Source of the DNA: Blasia pusilla
Taxonomy: Eukaryota; Marchantiophyta; Marchantiopsida; Blasiales
NCBI GenBank assembly: GCA_050084515.1
Contig: CM114271.1
Span: 22,692,001-22,756,000 of the forward strand
DNA length: 64,000 nucleotides
Direction of reading: 5' to 3'
A program made the position numbers and the translations under genes. Of the stretch, positions 12,721 to 25,560 are shown piece by piece. Below the pieces are notes generated by a model. It searched no databases and was not told the DNA's origin. It saw nothing but the letters and a program-made list of their open reading frames with translations. Within the stretch, counting starts at the first letter, position 1; each line of letters starts with the position of its first letter.

Positions 12721-15700
12721 CCATTCTCGACTATCCATTTTAAAAAAATGTTTCACTCTTCCCCATAGCCTCAAAAAAAATATTAATGTCTACAAATTTC
12801 ACCAACCTTGAAGATTCTTAGAAGTATGTTTGCATTTTCCCTTAACAGTAATAATCTAGATAAGAATGGAAAGAATCTCCCACTCCTCTTAATCTAAATT
12901 CCACATCTCCACACCTTTTCTATACATTCCCCCTTTTTTGCATTTAGAAAACCACTATTTCCACCTCCTTGTTATAGAAAAAGAAAACTTCCATTCTAAA
13001 AAGGAGTCCCCATCCCTTCATCTTCGTTCTTTTGGAAAAATTATTCCTCGCTACCCTTTCCACCTTTAATCCATTGATAACCAATATTGCAAATACTTCT
13101 CTAAACGAAATCTTAGAATTGTTACCCATCCTTTCAACTTCTTATTTAGGAAAAATAAAACAAAATAAAAATCCTCACCAAAATAAAAATTCTCCAAGAT
13201 GTTCCTCTTCTCATCACTAATATTATTGCATAATGTCCCATTAATCTTCAAACTCCTTTCTTGTTGAAACCTGACCCACTTAGTCGATAGGATTGTTCAA
13301 TATGTCATCCAATAGGATCATTCAAAATTGATTTAACTCATCATTTAAAAATTTCGGGGTTATTTGATTCATAAGTCATACTTTTGTAATAAATGATGGG
13401 TAATTTAAATTACCCTTCATTAATGTGTGCATTGCATGGGCGTCCACTAGTTGCTTTTAAAGAGGAAAACCCCTCCCTCATTCATTCTTAAATCCCAGCT
13501 TATAGCTTACATGTCATTTATTTATAGTTATTTTTACTTCTAGAAATAAATTTTAAAACTTATTAATGAAGAATTTTTTGAAGTTATGGCCTCGTGATAG
13601 GATATGTATTATACCTCAAACTCATAAATGAGCATCTTTTGTTAATAATAAATATGAATCTTTAAATTTATATGTTGTCTCAACAAACTATGAATGGAAA
13701 ATGTGCTAATCATACTCATGATTTTCAAAGAACATTCCGCTTTTGCATTGCACGAACATGAAGTACTACTTGAAAATATCATTGGTCCTCTTCTAACCCA
13801 AATCCAAAATGGGAAAATATTCAAATTCCATTTGAGGGGTTAAAAATTAGATTATGTGATTGATGCTCTTCAATTTCATATTTCTTTTTCCCCGTTATTC
13901 TAAAAAAGAATGCTTTTCGTCTTGTAATAGGCCACATCATTGCTCTCTCTCCTATCTTGGGCACTTCACTTCTTTCTTTCAAATAAATTATATATATAAA
14001 AAAACTCCTATCACTTTTCCCTTTATGAATTTTCATTAATTTGAACTTCAATTCTATTATTATATGTCTTATTGATGCCATAGTAACATTTAACTTTACC
14101 TCTTAAGGTTTAAAACTTAGACATATCTTCTTGAGTATAAAGCCATCATAAGTTTTCTTGAATTTCTGGACGTGTTTTCTTTACCAATTTTTTTTGTTCA
14201 TTTTTAGAGAAAAAACTCGTTCTTTTTCTTTCGTATAATTTTTCCATGTTTCTTTCACATGAATGAAAAAAAATCCCAAGATCCTTTCTCCTATATTTTC
14301 AAATTTTTCCTAAGATTTTTTCTTTCGTTTTCCAAAATATTTTCCTTCCAAGAATATAATTGAAATTTTGTAAATTTTAAGTAATTCATATTATTTCTAT
14401 GCCTTTTGTAATGAGAATTTTAATCTAGAATTTATAAATAAATTCTATCTGAATATTTACTATTATTGTAGAGAAACTTTAAAAGAATAAACACTACCCC
14501 TTTCTTCATGTGTCCTCTTGACAATCCCCATTCCTACTTTTTTTTGTCACAAAGATTTTATATCCAAAATGATAGGCCAATTTTTTATGGTGAAAATTAT
14601 ATAAGTGCCCAACCATGATGCTTTTGTCAAAAATTTCTTACCGAAAATGGCCAACCTTTAAATTTCTCGGATATATTACCACCAAAATTACTTAATGGGA
14701 AATGCCCAACCTTAAAAGATTTCAAATAATATTTTAGTATTTGGAAATTTCTAGTTGGAAGTAACCAACCAGAAAATTTTAATCTCATATATCTTTGTGG
14801 TGAGAAATTCCCTACTAAGAATGTCTCTCCACTTCTCTTTTCAATTGTCGTAATTTCATAGTGAGTGGTTTTTTCATTATGCTTTTTCACCTCCATCCTT
14901 TGACCTAGAGCATCTCATGGGCATAGAAGTACAAGTTCCATGTTAGAAAAATGATCTGTAAGATTAAAAATTACCATATATTACCAAGTAATTGATATAG
15001 AATGAATTAGCTCTTAAATTGATTATTTTTACTAGATGAAGTGCAAGTTCAAGATATGGTTTTTGAAATAAAACTAAAAATATTAAAACTTAAAAGTATT
15101 TTTGTAAGAAAAGAAGAAAATTTGTGAGACTAAGACTTTATTTATGGTTCACTATTCAATTTGATTTATAGCAAGTTCTTTCTTTCAAATTTGATCAAGC
15201 TTGTCAAGTTAATTATCCTTAGTAGGAAACCCATTCCAATTGGTTAACATTTCATAATTTAGTGTCTTGCCTAAGAATGAATTGATCATATGAAGAAATT
15301 AGGTTCTAGTTATGCTTGAACTTAGTTATAGAAGTATGAAATAATTATAAGATATTAGAATTTGTAGTAGATCAAATTTATTGTGATCTTAATTTCAACT
15401 CTTTTATGTTGTAATATCAATTTTGATTTGACAATTTGAGTAATTCACGAGCTCATCGTAGATGGGCATTCCTTACATCATATTATTATTGGAGAGTGCC
15501 CTTTTATTTTGCAAACTCTTCTCCTTTAGAAACTTGATATTTTTGGCCAATGGGATAGCTTGCCTTTTGAGCTAATAGAATGGCTCAAAATTGATTTAAA
15601 ATTCCACTTGAAATTTGTATGTGTGATGTTAGTCAAAATGATAGTTGATCTAACATGTCATATTCTTGTAACCCCGATCCTATATTTCCCTTAACTTTGA

Positions 15701-17154
15701 TTTATAAATTGGCCACGTACTCTTAATAAATATGAGATCTAGCCATCCATTTTCTACCCTTACATTAACCTTACCCATGTATTTGACATCTGTTGCTATT
15801 GTTTACACATAAAATCCTTGTGCTTCCACGATGGGCCAACTGTTTTATATAGTTGGATAATTTCCACGAATATACTTTCATTCGATAAGTAAAAATCAAA
15901 CTCCAAATAAGATTACGTGAACTATTCCACTCAAGTAATCACAAATAACTTTTAAGATGGACACTCTTTAGCTATAAATTCTGGCTTTGTAATCCATTTC
16001 CCACGAATAAAATATAATTCATATAAGTTATAAAGTAACCTCCACTCCCAAAACATGGTTCCCCCGTTCCGGAGTTCCAACTCTCCCGTTAGGAGGAAGG
16101 ATTATAAAAGGAGAAATAGAATCCTCCATTTGAAAATCAAGGGAAGAATTTGTTTTTGAAAGTATTGGTAAGAATGAGAATGAGTGTGTGCCTTACTTAG
16201 CAACCATAAGTAACTGAGTCAACTTTCAGTGGAATACAATCCATCTATTACAATATTAGAAAAGCATTTTGTAAGGAAAACATATAAGAAAAGGTTTTCA
16301 AATAACTAATTTCAATAATAATATGAGGTTGATTATATTTTATTAGAGGGGGGAGGAACAATCTTCTATCTAAGTACAATCTAAACTTGAGACTTTGAAC
16401 AAAGATATGGTTTTATAATACATATTCGTATTCTCTCGTAGGAAAAATTTATTTTGGTATTATTATTATTTATTAAATGACTTGTTTTTTTTTCTAAATT
16501 CTTCTAATCCCTCATATTTTTTTTCTTTGTCTTGCAATAGAGGGATTATGCTCCCATTGAAAATTTTCTTGAATATTCATTTTAATCGACACCAATTTTT
16601 ATTATTGAAGAGAAATGTTTTTTATAAACTAAATTCAAAACTAAATATCAAAATATTTAGTTTTGAATTTTTTGGCAAATGAATTTGGTTTTGGTATATA
16701 GCATTGGATGTACACTACTATCGTTAAACCCATATATTCCCTTCAACTCCAAATGGGAGGGATAGAACTTTAAAACATGGCTTCCAATTTTGTAGGAAAT
16801 CTTATAATTTCTAAGAAATACTAGTTGGTATGCCCATGTTTGCATACAAAAATAATTTAAAATATGATAAAATTTCCTTTAAAAGTTTAAAATAATCTCC
16901 ATTTTCTGAAACCAAGATCTTCTAAATAATTCCAACCTTCAAAGAAAATTTAAATAATCCCCCTTCCGTAATTCCATAAAAATTTTAACAATACCTATTC
17001 TCCCCCTCCATTCCTCCCAACAAGATAACTAATTAATAAAATGATTTCCTTTCTCCATTCAAATTAATTTTCTTCTATCAAGATACCAGATGTGAGTTAA
17101 AAATAAAATTGGATTATCTTCGTAAAAGGCTTGCCTGTCGCGTAATAGAGTGAT
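12721..17154. other. AT-rich intergenic DNA, no gene seen
   Basis: About 4.4 kb of strongly AT-rich sequence full of T and A runs. Open frames are at most 90 codons and low in complexity. Around 14605-14775 a CCAACC-containing word recurs at intervals of about 40-60 bp. No transposase, RNA gene or regulatory array was recognised. It ends abruptly at a GC-rich step near 17150. Confidence 0.55.
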
Positions 17155-17166
17155 TGTGTCCCGGCG

Positions 17167-17231
17167 GAAGTTAGCTCGGTATCTTACCGGGGCCGCCAAG
17201 CCAAGCCCCACCAAGTTACCGAGCTAACTTC
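17167..17231. repeat. Perfect 15-bp inverted repeat (hairpin) at the GC step
   Basis: GAAGTTAGCTCGGTA at 17167-17181 is matched exactly by its reverse complement at 17217-17231, leaving a 35-nt loop that is itself GC-rich. It lies at the boundary between AT-rich intergenic DNA and the GC-rich leader of the TMEM41-like gene. It may be the remains of a small inverted-repeat element or a structured upstream element. Confidence 0.8.
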
Positions 17232-17239
17232 AAGCCAAG

Positions 17240-18603
17240 CTTACTTCAAGGCTCCCGCAAGGTGGTGACGTGCTCCCGTGTCCGAGGTGCAAGAAACCCA
17301 TAGGACGCCACGTGGTAGCGTCGTGAGTCAAACCCTAGGCGGAGAGGACCCGGTGAAAGCGACGGAGGTGACGGATGAGGAATAGCGAAGCTCGTCCGCG
17401 CACTGTACGCTTCATGTTTTTTGGAAGTTCGGAGTTCTAACACAGATGTAGGGAGACCTCTGTTCTGGTACCTTTACTCCCGCGCCATTTATGATTCGAG
17501 GTCAGGAGGCGGTGAAATTGGCAGGCCCGCGATCTGAGAGTGCATGATGGTCGTTGCATGCGCTGATCGGGTCGGGGGACACCCTCTCGAGAAGGTAGAT
17601 CAGGCTGCGCGTCCGCGATTTCGATGGGGCTTGATTGTGATTGTGAAGGAGTTGCGCAGAGTTAGGGGTCTGTTGCGTTTGGTGGATTGGTCGCTCGGGG
17701 CGGCGGCTTTGGAGCAGGAGTAATTTTCCCGGGGTGTAGGAATTGGCGGATGCCTTATGCGGAAAGAATAACCCGTTTCGATGCCGCAAAGCAATGGCAA
17801 CGCTGCGTCAACGTTCTTAACCGCGTTTTCGCTTTCGCCTCTTTCGCTTTCTCTCTCGCCGTCGCTGCTTTCTGTTGTCCTTTACTTGCTGTGCATCTCA
17901 GCGTTTGTGTCCCCGTTTTTCACTGTGTCGCTGACCCGGTGCGAGTTCCTGGCCCTCACGGCACACTTCGATCCGCGATCTCACACCCTTTTCTATCTGC
18001 TCTATCTTCTGCTCTCCGTTTGCCTGTGCCTTTCTGTTTGTCTCTCCCTCTCCTTCGTCACGTTTGCCAATTCTATCACTGCTGATTCGCATTAATTGTA
18101 TTCCTATTCCTCTCCGCATTCGAGTAACGTTGCTGTAGTGAACCTTTTCGAGAACGACGGCAAACTCGAAGGTGTATGTTATACGTTCTTTACGACCTGT
18201 TGGTTCCGGAGAGCGCCTCAGAACTCCATCGAAGGGTTATAAACTGAGATACCCCTTGATCAATCGTCGGAAACTTTCGGAGGGGAAAGGATCGGAAATT
18301 GTCAAACCAATTCTGAGGGGAGCTGACCGGAGATGGTCCAGGGTATTCTGGGATATTCGCTGGATTGGAATGCGAATTCGCGCGAATCGTAATTCTGGAC
18401 TTTCTCGTTCAATTATCCCGTCTCATCTCGACGTCGGGCAAGAGCTGTGTCACTTGCCGCCGTACTGTGAAAGAAAGTCGAGATAGAAGACCTTTGTTGT
18501 ACAAATTTCTTCTCGGTATCCCTTGTTTTCCTCTGCAATCTCATCCGATCTCAATGGAGTAAGGAGCTTTCCGTCGCCCTCCGCCCTGTGCGATTCTTCT
18601 ACG
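17240..18603 (+). promoter_or_regulatory. GC- and CpG-rich promoter/5' leader of the TMEM41-like gene
   Basis: Base composition changes sharply from AT-rich to GC- and CpG-rich for about 1.3 kb directly upstream of the first coding exon, as expected of a plant housekeeping promoter and leader. Open frames inside it (for example 17687-18085 and 17781-18095) overlap each other and have no protein motif. They are more likely chance frames or uORFs than genes. No clear TATA box was found, and the transcription start cannot be set. Confidence 0.5.
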
Positions 18604-21600
18604 ATGTCTTCCTTTGAGATTAATGGTTCCGGCCAAGGCCAAGAGACCGAGCGTGAGCAGCTCAATCGGGTTGACGAAAAGCCCGTCAACTATCGCAAAA
18701 GAAACTATCCTTTGACGCAATGGGAGCTTGCGGCTGTTGTCTGCGTGTTTGCTGGTTTTGCGTTGGCGCTTTCAAGTATTTACCTGACAATGCCGACGGT
18801 GGATTATCAGGTTCTTAAGCTTCCCCGTAACGTGGATGAAGTGCGGTTGCTCACGTAAGGATGCCCTCTCTTCTTGGTCGTGTCTGTGTCCTTAAACCTA
18901 ACTCTTCCTTGGACTGAGTATAATCTCTTCTTTCATATTACAGAGGGGTTCTCTTGGCAATCCTGTCATTTCTCTACCAAAGGGGATGTGGCTCGTTGTT
19001 TTGGGGCTTTATGTCGGAGACACGCGATGGAAAGTTTTGGAACGCTAGGGTTTTCTGGTTGTAGCGAGGCAACTTGTGGACCAAAGCGTTGTCTCTGAGT
19101 TTCTTAAAATCTTGCAATTGGAAACAATATCTCACGTCCACTGTTGCGATCTGTTGTAACTTTCTTCTGATCATTAAGCCCTTTTTTTAAGTAGTGCATA
19201 CCTTTTTGTAAATTACCGTTCTATTTGCGTGCACAAAAAAGTGCGCTACTGTCCACCACTCGCGATCGAACAACCTTCACTGACATCCATTTTACTAAAC
19301 CCATTTTTGTTTGGCTGTGGAGTAGATCCTGACGTAGGCAAGACATCTAGTTTTCTTAAGGAGGAAGAGGGAGATTATCAATTTAACTGAACATGGCATC
19401 AACGAGAGCTAATTATCATTGAAGGCGTGAGAATTGAAAGATAGAGGGAGGACAACGCTGGTCACATCCTGAGAGCTCCACTTGTAAGAGCACATGTATG
19501 CTCCCAGCCACGTGAAGGTCGATAGAGGAGCATCTGCTTTCTAATAAACGAATTGTGGTCCAGCAATCCCTGTTAACACTTTACCCCACACAGTATCCCT
19601 ATCCTCTGTAGAAGAAATGTCTTGATTTAGATAAGAAGTTTATAAATGATTCCTTCTCCTACATTTGGAGCACCACAGAGAAGTTTGGGTCAGGTTCTCA
19701 TGTGTCCCACCAATCACCAACTTCCACCCCTCGTCCCCCAGAGGAGCACTCTATGATTTATTGGCTTGTGCTTGGACCACCACAATAGTGAGGAAAGGAA
19801 GGCTTTCAATTTAAAGTCATCTTCTGTGATGTCTCCAAGAATTCAAAATCCTCATAGACCTAAGCATCAGATGATCCTGGTCAAATTAACCCTGCATCAT
19901 TCCAGGAACTCTTCGATATCTAACACTCTGCTATTATGCAACCATGGTCTAGGAATCACAGTTCTAAATGATCAGCAGACTTCTGCCAAATATTTTCCCC
20001 CGTCTCTTCATCTTGTTTTCAGGGTAGTGAGTGAATCATCATCTGTCAAATCATAGTGTTGCAAGAGTTCATGATTATTCTGGGAATGGAGTGACAGTGG
20101 CTTACTCTTGGGACACAAGGAATGTAGGCAATCACTCATACTCAAAGGCTTGCCTGAAGAAATGGATTTTTCTCTTTGATGTTGTGATGAATATGAGCTT
20201 CTTTGGTTGTTTTCTTTCTTTTCTCATGGTCACTCATTGCACTTATGGATGTGCAGTGAATATATCTCCGCCTATGCAAAGGATTACACACTGCAGGTGG
20301 TACTGGGATACTTTGTAACGTATGTTTTCATGCAAACCTTCATGATCCCTGGAACTATTTTCATGTCACTAACAGCGGGGGCTTTGTTTGGAGTATCAAG
20401 AGGTCTTGTTCTGGTTGTAGTTACAGCAACAGCTGGTGCTTCCTCGTGCTTTTTCCTTTCTAAGCTGGTTGGAAGGCCAATTGCGTACTGGCTGTGGCCA
20501 GAAAAGTTGGGCTTCTTCAGTGCAGAGGTCTTTCTCTCTCTCTGTCTCTTACCACAACCATTTTGCTGTTCATCTTAAGAATTATGTTTGCATTGCATGT
20601 TTCACACCACTTCTGCTTTGTCAAGCAATCCGTGTAGGACTATACAATCTAATCTGTCATGTTTTCCCTGATAGCCCTTTCCAAACCCCCAGATTCCACA
20701 TTACATTTTGGTTTTAGAGTGCTGGCTCTATTGGTTCAGACACGTTTTTCAGTCCTTAGACCTCCAAAACTGAGATCATGTCTGCGTAGCCACTGTGTAG
20801 TGGTGTCTCTTTTGAAAGATCTCCGGTTCTGAAAGTTATTAGGGTTTAGGAATGCATGGGTGTGTCCTTGAAATCGGAGAACTGGTGTGGCACTTGAGAG
20901 CTCGTTTTTTTCTCCTCCACCCATCTCACTCAAGAGGGGTGGGTCTGTCATCCTAAGACCATGATGCTGCAAGTGTACAGATTACATTTTCACTTCTTCC
21001 CGTAGAGTTTGGGTAGAACTGAATAGGTGGCAAACTGACTGTTGCACTTTATCTTAGCTCACAAAATTGGACTCAAAGGGAAGTCATATTGGGTCAGTCC
21101 TGGGTTGATTCCATACCGTTTATGCAAATAGGAAGTTCTGTTGCGTGGACTATATCTTTGTGGGTGCAGAGCTCCTTTCAGAGATTGACCATGTTTCAGA
21201 TGCTATGATGAAAGGTTGGACTTTGATCGTAAATTTTCTCGTTTGGGTTAAGGTTGGGCTGGAATCTATGTACCAATGGGAGGATTGCTTCTTCTGGGTG
21301 TTCGTCCCAGCTCTGACATGTGTCTATTGAAAAATATATTTTTACATTGTGACCCATTTTAGTGTAATAAAGAAAGCCTCGGAGTCATTAAAAGAGGGAT
21401 TGTGCATAGCATGGACACCTTACTAGTTATCCTTGTCTGCAAAAGCAAGGAAGAAAGCTTCTAGGAATACAAAATACGGCGATCGCCAACATTCGTCCAA
21501 ACCTGAGTGTTGTGTATCTACTCTCTCCATTAGTCTCAGATTCTACTTAGAATTTTACAAACGTGGTGGCTTCTGCTTGATAATTGTCTGGATATTGTCA

Positions 21601-22913
21601 ACTCAGACCCCTACTGTACAATTCAGAGCATTAGATTGCTCCTTTTAGGTTTTTATGAGGGAAGAGAGTATGTGTTAGTGATTTGCCCAATCCAGCAGTT
21701 GTAACCAGTCAAACAGGCCTTGGAACAGTAAACCGACTAACTCTAGCCTTTCATGTTTCCTTATTGTTCTTTTCATGGATTGCAGGTTGCCAAAAGGAAG
21801 AAGTCTTTGCTAAACTATATGCTTTTTCTGAGGATTACGCCGACGCTTCCTAACACGTTCATCAATGTTGCATCCCCTATTGTTGATGTCCCCTACCAAA
21901 TATTCTTCTTGGGAACTTTCTTTGGTCTTGTTCCTGCAGCTTTTGTGACAGTTAGGGTAAGAACCCTCTCCAGTTTCCTTTTGGTTTCAAAAGTCTTTTG
22001 CGGAATTTTTCTGTGTCATCACGGCTTTTAAATAGAGATATTTCACATCTTCTGTAATATTGTCTTAAGAAATCAAATAAAGGATTGTGGAGTCCCAATT
22101 TACAGTTCCTTCCATGTCACTGAAGGCACAATTTAGGCAGAGCATGTAATTATATGAGAGTGTTATCTTCAAGGAGGCACCTATTGGTATTAGAATGCAG
22201 AGACTGCACTTCATGAGGATGGTGGTGTTCATTTTAGTCCATGGAACAAGGGGAAACTACATTTATTCTCCAAAATTGTTTGCAGTAAGGGGTCAGAGAC
22301 TGTTATGATGAAGTAGTGCCTCTCGTAACCTTTTGATCAAAGAACCCTGTAGTTAGAGACTGTACTAAGATCTGTTTTTTCCTGACAACCATGCGCAGGT
22401 AGAGTCTACTCATTATGTAGTGCCTGCCATAGCCTTGCAGCCATAGACCCAAATGTGAGCCGTCTGATCCCAGGGACAGGGACACAGATTGTAGCATAAA
22501 GCCTGAGTTTTCAAGTATTTGATTACTCTGTGCTCTCTTTGGAGGGACATAGATTCCAGATCAGCTTAGCCATGTCATGACCCTTATTCCATGTGCTTTC
22601 ACAGACACGACCAAGATCAGATTTTGTGGGGGTTGGTTCATATGTCGCAATGGATGCACAGTTTAAGTGTCCATGTGTTTTGTCCTCAGGAATGCTTTGT
22701 GCAACTCTAAATGTTTTTGGATGGTAAAGTTGATTATTTCCCATGTTTGTACAGGCTGGATTGGCTCTCAACGACTTGAACTCTGTGACTGATCTGTACG
22801 ATGCAAAGACTCTGGGAGCGCTGTTTCTAATTGGTCTGGTCTCCGTTGTGCCTACTTGGGCTGAAAAGTTAAGATCTAGACCATCTCGACAACGTGGTCT
22901 TCATACTTCATAA
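18604..22913 (+). CDS. TMEM41-like VTT-domain membrane protein, four exons
   Basis: Coding exons are 18604-18854, 20257-20527, 21786-21956 and 22755-22913, each with GT/AG borders and consistent phase, giving 283 residues. Residues 1-41 are polar and cytosolic-like, and 42-62 form the first membrane span. Exon 2 holds FMQTFMIPGTIFMSLTAG, ALFG and GASSCFFLSKLVGRP. Exon 3 holds LRITPTLPNTFINVASPIVD and AAFVTVR. These are the conserved VTT/SNARE-associated blocks of the TMEM41B/VMP1 family. Animal members are ER lipid scramblases needed for autophagosome formation and lipid mobilisation; a similar ER/Golgi role is inferred here. An in-frame ATG at 18523 would add 27 residues; 18604 was chosen because the added stretch is low in complexity. 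Introns are long (1.4, 1.26 and 0.8 kb). No lesion was seen. Confidence 0.93.
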
Positions 22914-24670
22914 CTGACATGTCGAGTTCTGATATCTCATGGCATTGAAATTGTCGCTGGCAACCCTCAAATCACCAAGCTTATTACTGAAGATGATCCA
23001 TCACTCGGGATAGCTGTTCACACAATCTCTGTGACAAAGTTGGCTGAAAAAACACTGAATTTTGTTTGCCTAGGGTTTGCAGGTAGTACACATGACAATT
23101 GTCTTGGTACTTGGTCTCGCAGATCCTTTTCAATTATTATTTCAGGGCAGTTTGAAGGTTGCCTGAGACCTGTAATGGTAACTTAGTCCCAAAACCTTGT
23201 AGGTAGAATTTTAGTTGGATATTTAGTCCAATTTCCAGTGTCTAATGGTGTAGATACACCTGAGAAATCTTGATCTTATACCTCCCTAGAAATGTGTCAC
23301 AAAGCATCGTGACAGGACATGGAGGATAGGGTGGAGAGGCCTGAATTTGAGATGCGGCTCCTGTCCTGAAAATCTGACGCAGGTCATCTCACATGCTGTA
23401 AATATTAAGGATAGAAAATGATTTGGATTAACCATTCTTTCATTCACTAATTTATCTTACACCTCAATTGGATAGCTCTCTGAATTGCAGCTAATTGGAT
23501 ATTTAGTCCAATTAGCAAGGATAAAAGATGGTTACGGAGCATAGTTTGGACGGAGGTCTGGTTATAGAGATAGATGGCGATGCACGGCATACCTACATAT
23601 TCAAGTCGTATGGTGTGGACAATGAACTTGCCCTAAAACACACACCCACAGGGAGCAGATGTCGGGTACTAAATAGGCTATTTGGGAAGCTTCATGGCCA
23701 GAAATTCCAAGTTGCGTTGGAGACGTAACGTTGCGAAGTGATACTCCACATGCCTTGTTGTTTTCGGCCCCAAGATTCCGATTCATAACAATGACCTATT
23801 CAATAAAATTGTGTTTATCCACATTCTAATCACACAACAAGAATCTCTTGATTTTTCGGATGAAGCAGGATCCTCTGTTGTGTAACATATGCCATGAAGA
23901 CGTCAATTTAGATTAATCACCATAAATATCTGCCTTCGTATTGCGCTTTGAAGTTCACAATGGCCATGAAATTTTGTGGTGTGAGAGAATTCTTGATTGT
24001 AAAATTTCAGACTCGAAAATGATCCTTGAATCGCTCTGGTCGCTATCATTTGCCGATCCCAAAACGAATGAACTTTAGGAATCTCCTCTTTCATAATCAA
24101 GGTCTATCAATGTTGATCTCTTTTGAGTGACACTCATGTCGGCGTTAGCTACCGTGACACATTGACATTTCCAAAGCAATCTTCTTCTTGAAAACCTATC
24201 ACGTGAAAATCCGATCATCTCAGCTCAGCTTATGCTAAATTCCCTTCACATGAACAAAGGTTGAGAGAGAAGATCCTCCCTCTCTGTAGGACTACCCTTC
24301 ATGAGAAGATCATCACGTTGCCATAGCCAAGAGCAATTTTCTTCCTGGAGAGCTATCTGTTGATTTGGCTCAATAGGTACTATTTCCGTTAATGGAGTGC
24401 TTTTCCTCTTGACGAAAATATCAGTGTGTCTGGTAATTTGTTGTCTATTACAGGTATCTGATTCTTTCTGCAGTGTTGCAAATGCATACGGCTTGAGTGT
24501 GCAACGAGTACAACATTACTCTCCCGTTTCCACAATGTCCTATTTCCACAACGGGATGTCTCGGGACGTTTTGCATTTTGTTATTGATCGTTTTGAAGCG
24601 GTGGTTTTTGGTTGGACGGTTGGTTGGGTCAATTCGTTAACAGACATTACTTGTGGAGTTGACAATCTTA
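22914..24670. other. 3' flank of the TMEM41-like gene and intergenic DNA
   Basis: The first part presumably includes the 3' UTR; AATAAA-like words occur (for example near 23800) but the polyadenylation site cannot be fixed. Small open frames at 23528-23728 and 24397-24696 have no recognised motif. No repeat family was noticed. Confidence 0.45.
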
Positions 24671-25115
24671 TTAGTGGCTTTTGTTCGTGGATTTGAGAGT
24701 TATAGGGTCATTGCTTTGATACCTGCAAGACATGGAAGCCCAAAATCCTGGCAAGATACTCCCTCTCAATCGTGCCTAGACCAGGTGATCGTCTTCTCCG
24801 CAGTCTCGTAGAGCAAGTTTCAATTCTTAAAATCCGTAAGCTTTCCAAAGGTCGGGCGGAAAGTATCCCTCACGCGAAGATCCCAAATCCATCTCTCATA
24901 GCCATCATCAGACCCCACATGCCTTCAATCAGCGCCATCGCGCCTACTGGGAGCCCCACATTGTAATCCTCATGTTTCACGTCCGGGATTGAGAGAACGT
25001 GCAACGATTTTTCGTTATGTTGATTCAATTGATTGCAATTTGCAGAAGCATGCACACAACACATACACAATACAACCAGGGTCAGGAATCCAGCGTGCGG
25101 ATCTCTCGATTCCAA
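24671..25115 (-). CDS. Possible small secreted protein (tentative two-exon model)
   Basis: A minus-strand frame begins MESRDPHAGFLTLVVLCMCC followed by VHASANC, which has the charge, hydrophobic core and small-residue pattern of a signal peptide. The rest is short and ends in a hydrophobic GAMALIEGMWGLMMAM segment. A GTGAGG donor at 24873 and a CTTGCAG acceptor just above 24722 would join it to a 17-codon second exon ending at 24671, for about 98 residues. No family is recognised. It may equally be a chance frame. Confidence 0.2.
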
Positions 25116-25520
25116 ACCTGACTCGTTCCGAATGCTATGCGTGATCGACTCGTGCTAACCTGGTGCAAAGCGCACATAGCCAGAATATTAGAGTACTTAT
25201 TTCACGCCAGTAAAAGCGGTTCACTCAATTTTTTGCTCAATCACAGATGGCACACATTTGATCTGAGTAGCACATAGCTCGTAGGAATGGTGGTTCTTGA
25301 TATTTCCTCACTTCACCGGTGGCGGCAATTTTCTTTTTGAGCTCCTCATGCTCCAAACTTAGCTCGATTGCGGCGCCTCCACACGCTCCACTTCACTTGC
25401 TCCCTTTGTCAAAATAGTAGCCGATCTGAGACCGTCTCTCCCTTCTTGACTCTTAAGCCTTTTATCGACTCTAAAGAATGATCAAAGACTACCAGGTGTA
25501 TGGCTCCCTCTGGAAGATGC

Positions 25521-25560
25521 AAATCAAATCAAATCAAATCAAATCAAATCAAATCAAATC
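25521..25560 (+). repeat. (AAATC)8 microsatellite
   Basis: There are eight uninterrupted AAATC units, in non-coding sequence just before an AT-rich stretch. Confidence 0.98.

Noticed and set aside
17687-18095. Overlapping frames of 104-132 codons upstream of the TMEM41-like gene
   Set aside because: Two overlapping frames and an antisense one are all open because the leader is GC- and C/T-rich; none has protein-like conservation signals.
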